From contig JAJYGS010000013.1 in assembly GCA_021785055.1 (NCBI GenBank), forward strand, positions 1 through 7,092: a DNA stretch of 7,092 nucleotides, written 5' to 3'. The position numbers were made by a program, and so were the translations under genes. The notes beneath the pieces were generated by a model, which searched no databases, was not told the origin of the DNA, and saw nothing but the letters and a program-made list of their open reading frames with translations. Source of the DNA: Nitrospirota bacterium. Lineage in GTDB: Bacteria; Nitrospirota; JACRHJ01. This document shows positions 6,463 through 7,092 of this stretch, one piece after another (within the stretch, counting starts at the first letter, position 1; every line of letters starts with the position of its first letter).

Positions 6463-6481
6463 TCGCTTTTGAGAGGTGCCT

Positions 6482-6748
6482 ATGGAGAAGAAAGAGCGGT
6501 GGACGGACATCTACACCACCTATGACGAATCCGAGGCCGCGATTATCAGCGGCTTTCTGGAGAACGAAGGCATCTCCTGCCGCGTCGAGTCGTCCAAGGT
6601 CTCCCAGATACCGGTATCGGTAGGGAAGATCGGCGAGATAAGGATACTTGTGCACCCGGAGGATTTCGACAAGGCCGCAAAGATTATGGAGTCCGCGAGG
6701 GCACAGAGGCCCGACGAAGCCGGTCGAAAGGCGTCAGGCGGGGAATAA
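6482..6748 (+). CDS. DUF2007 family small protein (putative signal-transducing protein), 88 aa
   Basis: The pattern W-x-x-IYTTYDESEAAIISGFLENEGI (residues 7-31) followed by CRVES, a short loop, and IRILVHPEDFDKAAKIM (53-69) matches DUF2007, a small alpha/beta ferredoxin-like fold often annotated as a putative prokaryotic signal transducer. Biochemical function is unknown. The last 18 residues are charged and probably disordered. A GTG at 6476 is in frame two codons earlier, but the GAGAGG at 6471-6476 overlaps it and is 5 nt from the ATG at 6482, so the ATG is chosen. No membrane segment or signal peptide is seen. It precedes the AMP-binding gene by 27 nt in the same direction and is likely co-transcribed with it. 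Confidence 0.85.
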   Translation: MEKKERWTDIYTTYDESEAAIISGFLENEGISCRVESSKVSQIPVSVGKIGEIRILVHPEDFDKAAKIMESARAQRPDEAGRKASGGE

Positions 6749-6775
6749 CTCGATAATCAACTGTTCGGAGGCTGC

Positions 6776-7092
6776 TTGAGTATTACGCTTGGGAGTCGGC
6801 TTGAATTAACCGCAAAAAAATACCCTTCCCGGACGGCGCTTTCGTTTGAGGGCCGGAAAATCTCCTACCGCGAACTCGACGGCCTTACGGCGGCTTTTGC
6901 CGCCTCTCTTGCGTCCCTCGGCGTTAAAAGAGGCGGGGCCGTCGCAATCCTGCTCAATAACTCCCCGGAATTTGCCGTCGCATACTTCGGGATAGTCAAG
7001 GCCGGGGCCGCTGCGGTGCCCCTGAATACCTTCCTTGCCGCGCCGGAAATCGAATATATCCTGTCCGACTGCGGGGCAAAAGTGCTCGTAAC
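6776..7092 (+). CDS. AMP-binding enzyme, long-chain acyl-CoA synthetase-like, N-terminal fragment at window edge
   Basis: About 105 codons of an ANL-superfamily adenylating enzyme are present; the family is normally 500-560 residues, so most lies beyond the right edge. Visible features are the N-terminal pattern A-x-x-YPSRTALSFEGRKISYREL (13-34), then LASLGVKRGGAVAILLNNSPEF (45-66) and the helix-strand AYFGIVKAGAAAVPLNTFL (69-87), which are typical of FadD-like fatty acyl-CoA ligases. The AMP-binding P-loop (TSGTTG-type) and substrate pocket are not in view, so substrate cannot be assigned; acyl-CoA or acyl-ACP ligase are both possible. The start is a TTG at 6776 with GGAGG at 6767-6771, 4 nt upstream. 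No ATG lies in frame between the upstream stop at 6746-6748 and the conserved region, and the TTG gives the usual family N-terminus. Confidence 0.9.
   Translation, partial: MSITLGSRLELTAKKYPSRTALSFEGRKISYRELDGLTAAFAASLASLGVKRGGAVAILLNNSPEFAVAYFGIVKAGAAAVPLNTFLAAPEIEYILSDCGAKVLV

Noticed and set aside
1..7092. Mobile elements, CRISPR repeats, tRNA or rRNA genes, defence genes
   Set aside because: Nearly all of the window is occupied by conserved housekeeping-type genes; I see no regularly spaced repeats, terminal inverted repeats, transposase motifs or tRNA-like cloverleaf in the short gaps.

Overview
This is a compact, gene-dense bacterial chromosome segment with GC-rich coding and AT-rich intergenic DNA. 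It holds seven protein genes, two of them cut by the window edges. I see no RNA gene, insertion sequence, phage gene or CRISPR array. The content (alanyl-tRNA synthetase with a cysteine-rich insertion, a UbiB/AarF-type atypical kinase, a phasin-like coiled-coil protein, a divergent class II aldolase, a TldE/PmbA-like protein) suits a Gram-negative of the broad deltaproteobacterial/Desulfobacterota kind. That placement is impression, not a phylogenetic result.

Layout: positions 1-3852 form a leftward operon reading promoter > alaS > phasin-like gene > ubiB, which runs off the left edge. Gaps of 15 and 4 nt link the three genes. Its promoter (TTGCTT-17-TATAAT) puts the transcript start almost on the first in-frame ATG of alaS, so the real start is very probably an internal TTG with its own Shine-Dalgarno. 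A small GC hairpin sits in the alaS leader. Positions 3887-6385 form a second leftward operon, fba-like > tldE-like. The aldolase stop and the next ATG overlap as TAATG, which points to translational coupling. It is driven by the best promoter in the window: TTGGCA, a 17-nt spacer, an extended -10 (TGC-TATAAT) and an AT-rich upstream element. A perfect 6-bp inverted repeat covers the -35 box. From 6434 rightward a divergent promoter drives a small DUF2007 protein and then an AMP-binding (acyl-CoA synthetase-like) gene with a TTG start, cut by the right edge.

Functionally the window is mostly housekeeping: translation (AlaS), central carbon metabolism (aldolase), quinone- or lipid-linked functions (UbiB, phasin-like protein, acyl-CoA ligase). 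No defence, mobile or secondary-metabolite system is evident. The points most worth following are the aldolase/TldE-like coupling with its degenerate metal site, the putative operator on the aldolase promoter, and the leader hairpin of alaS.
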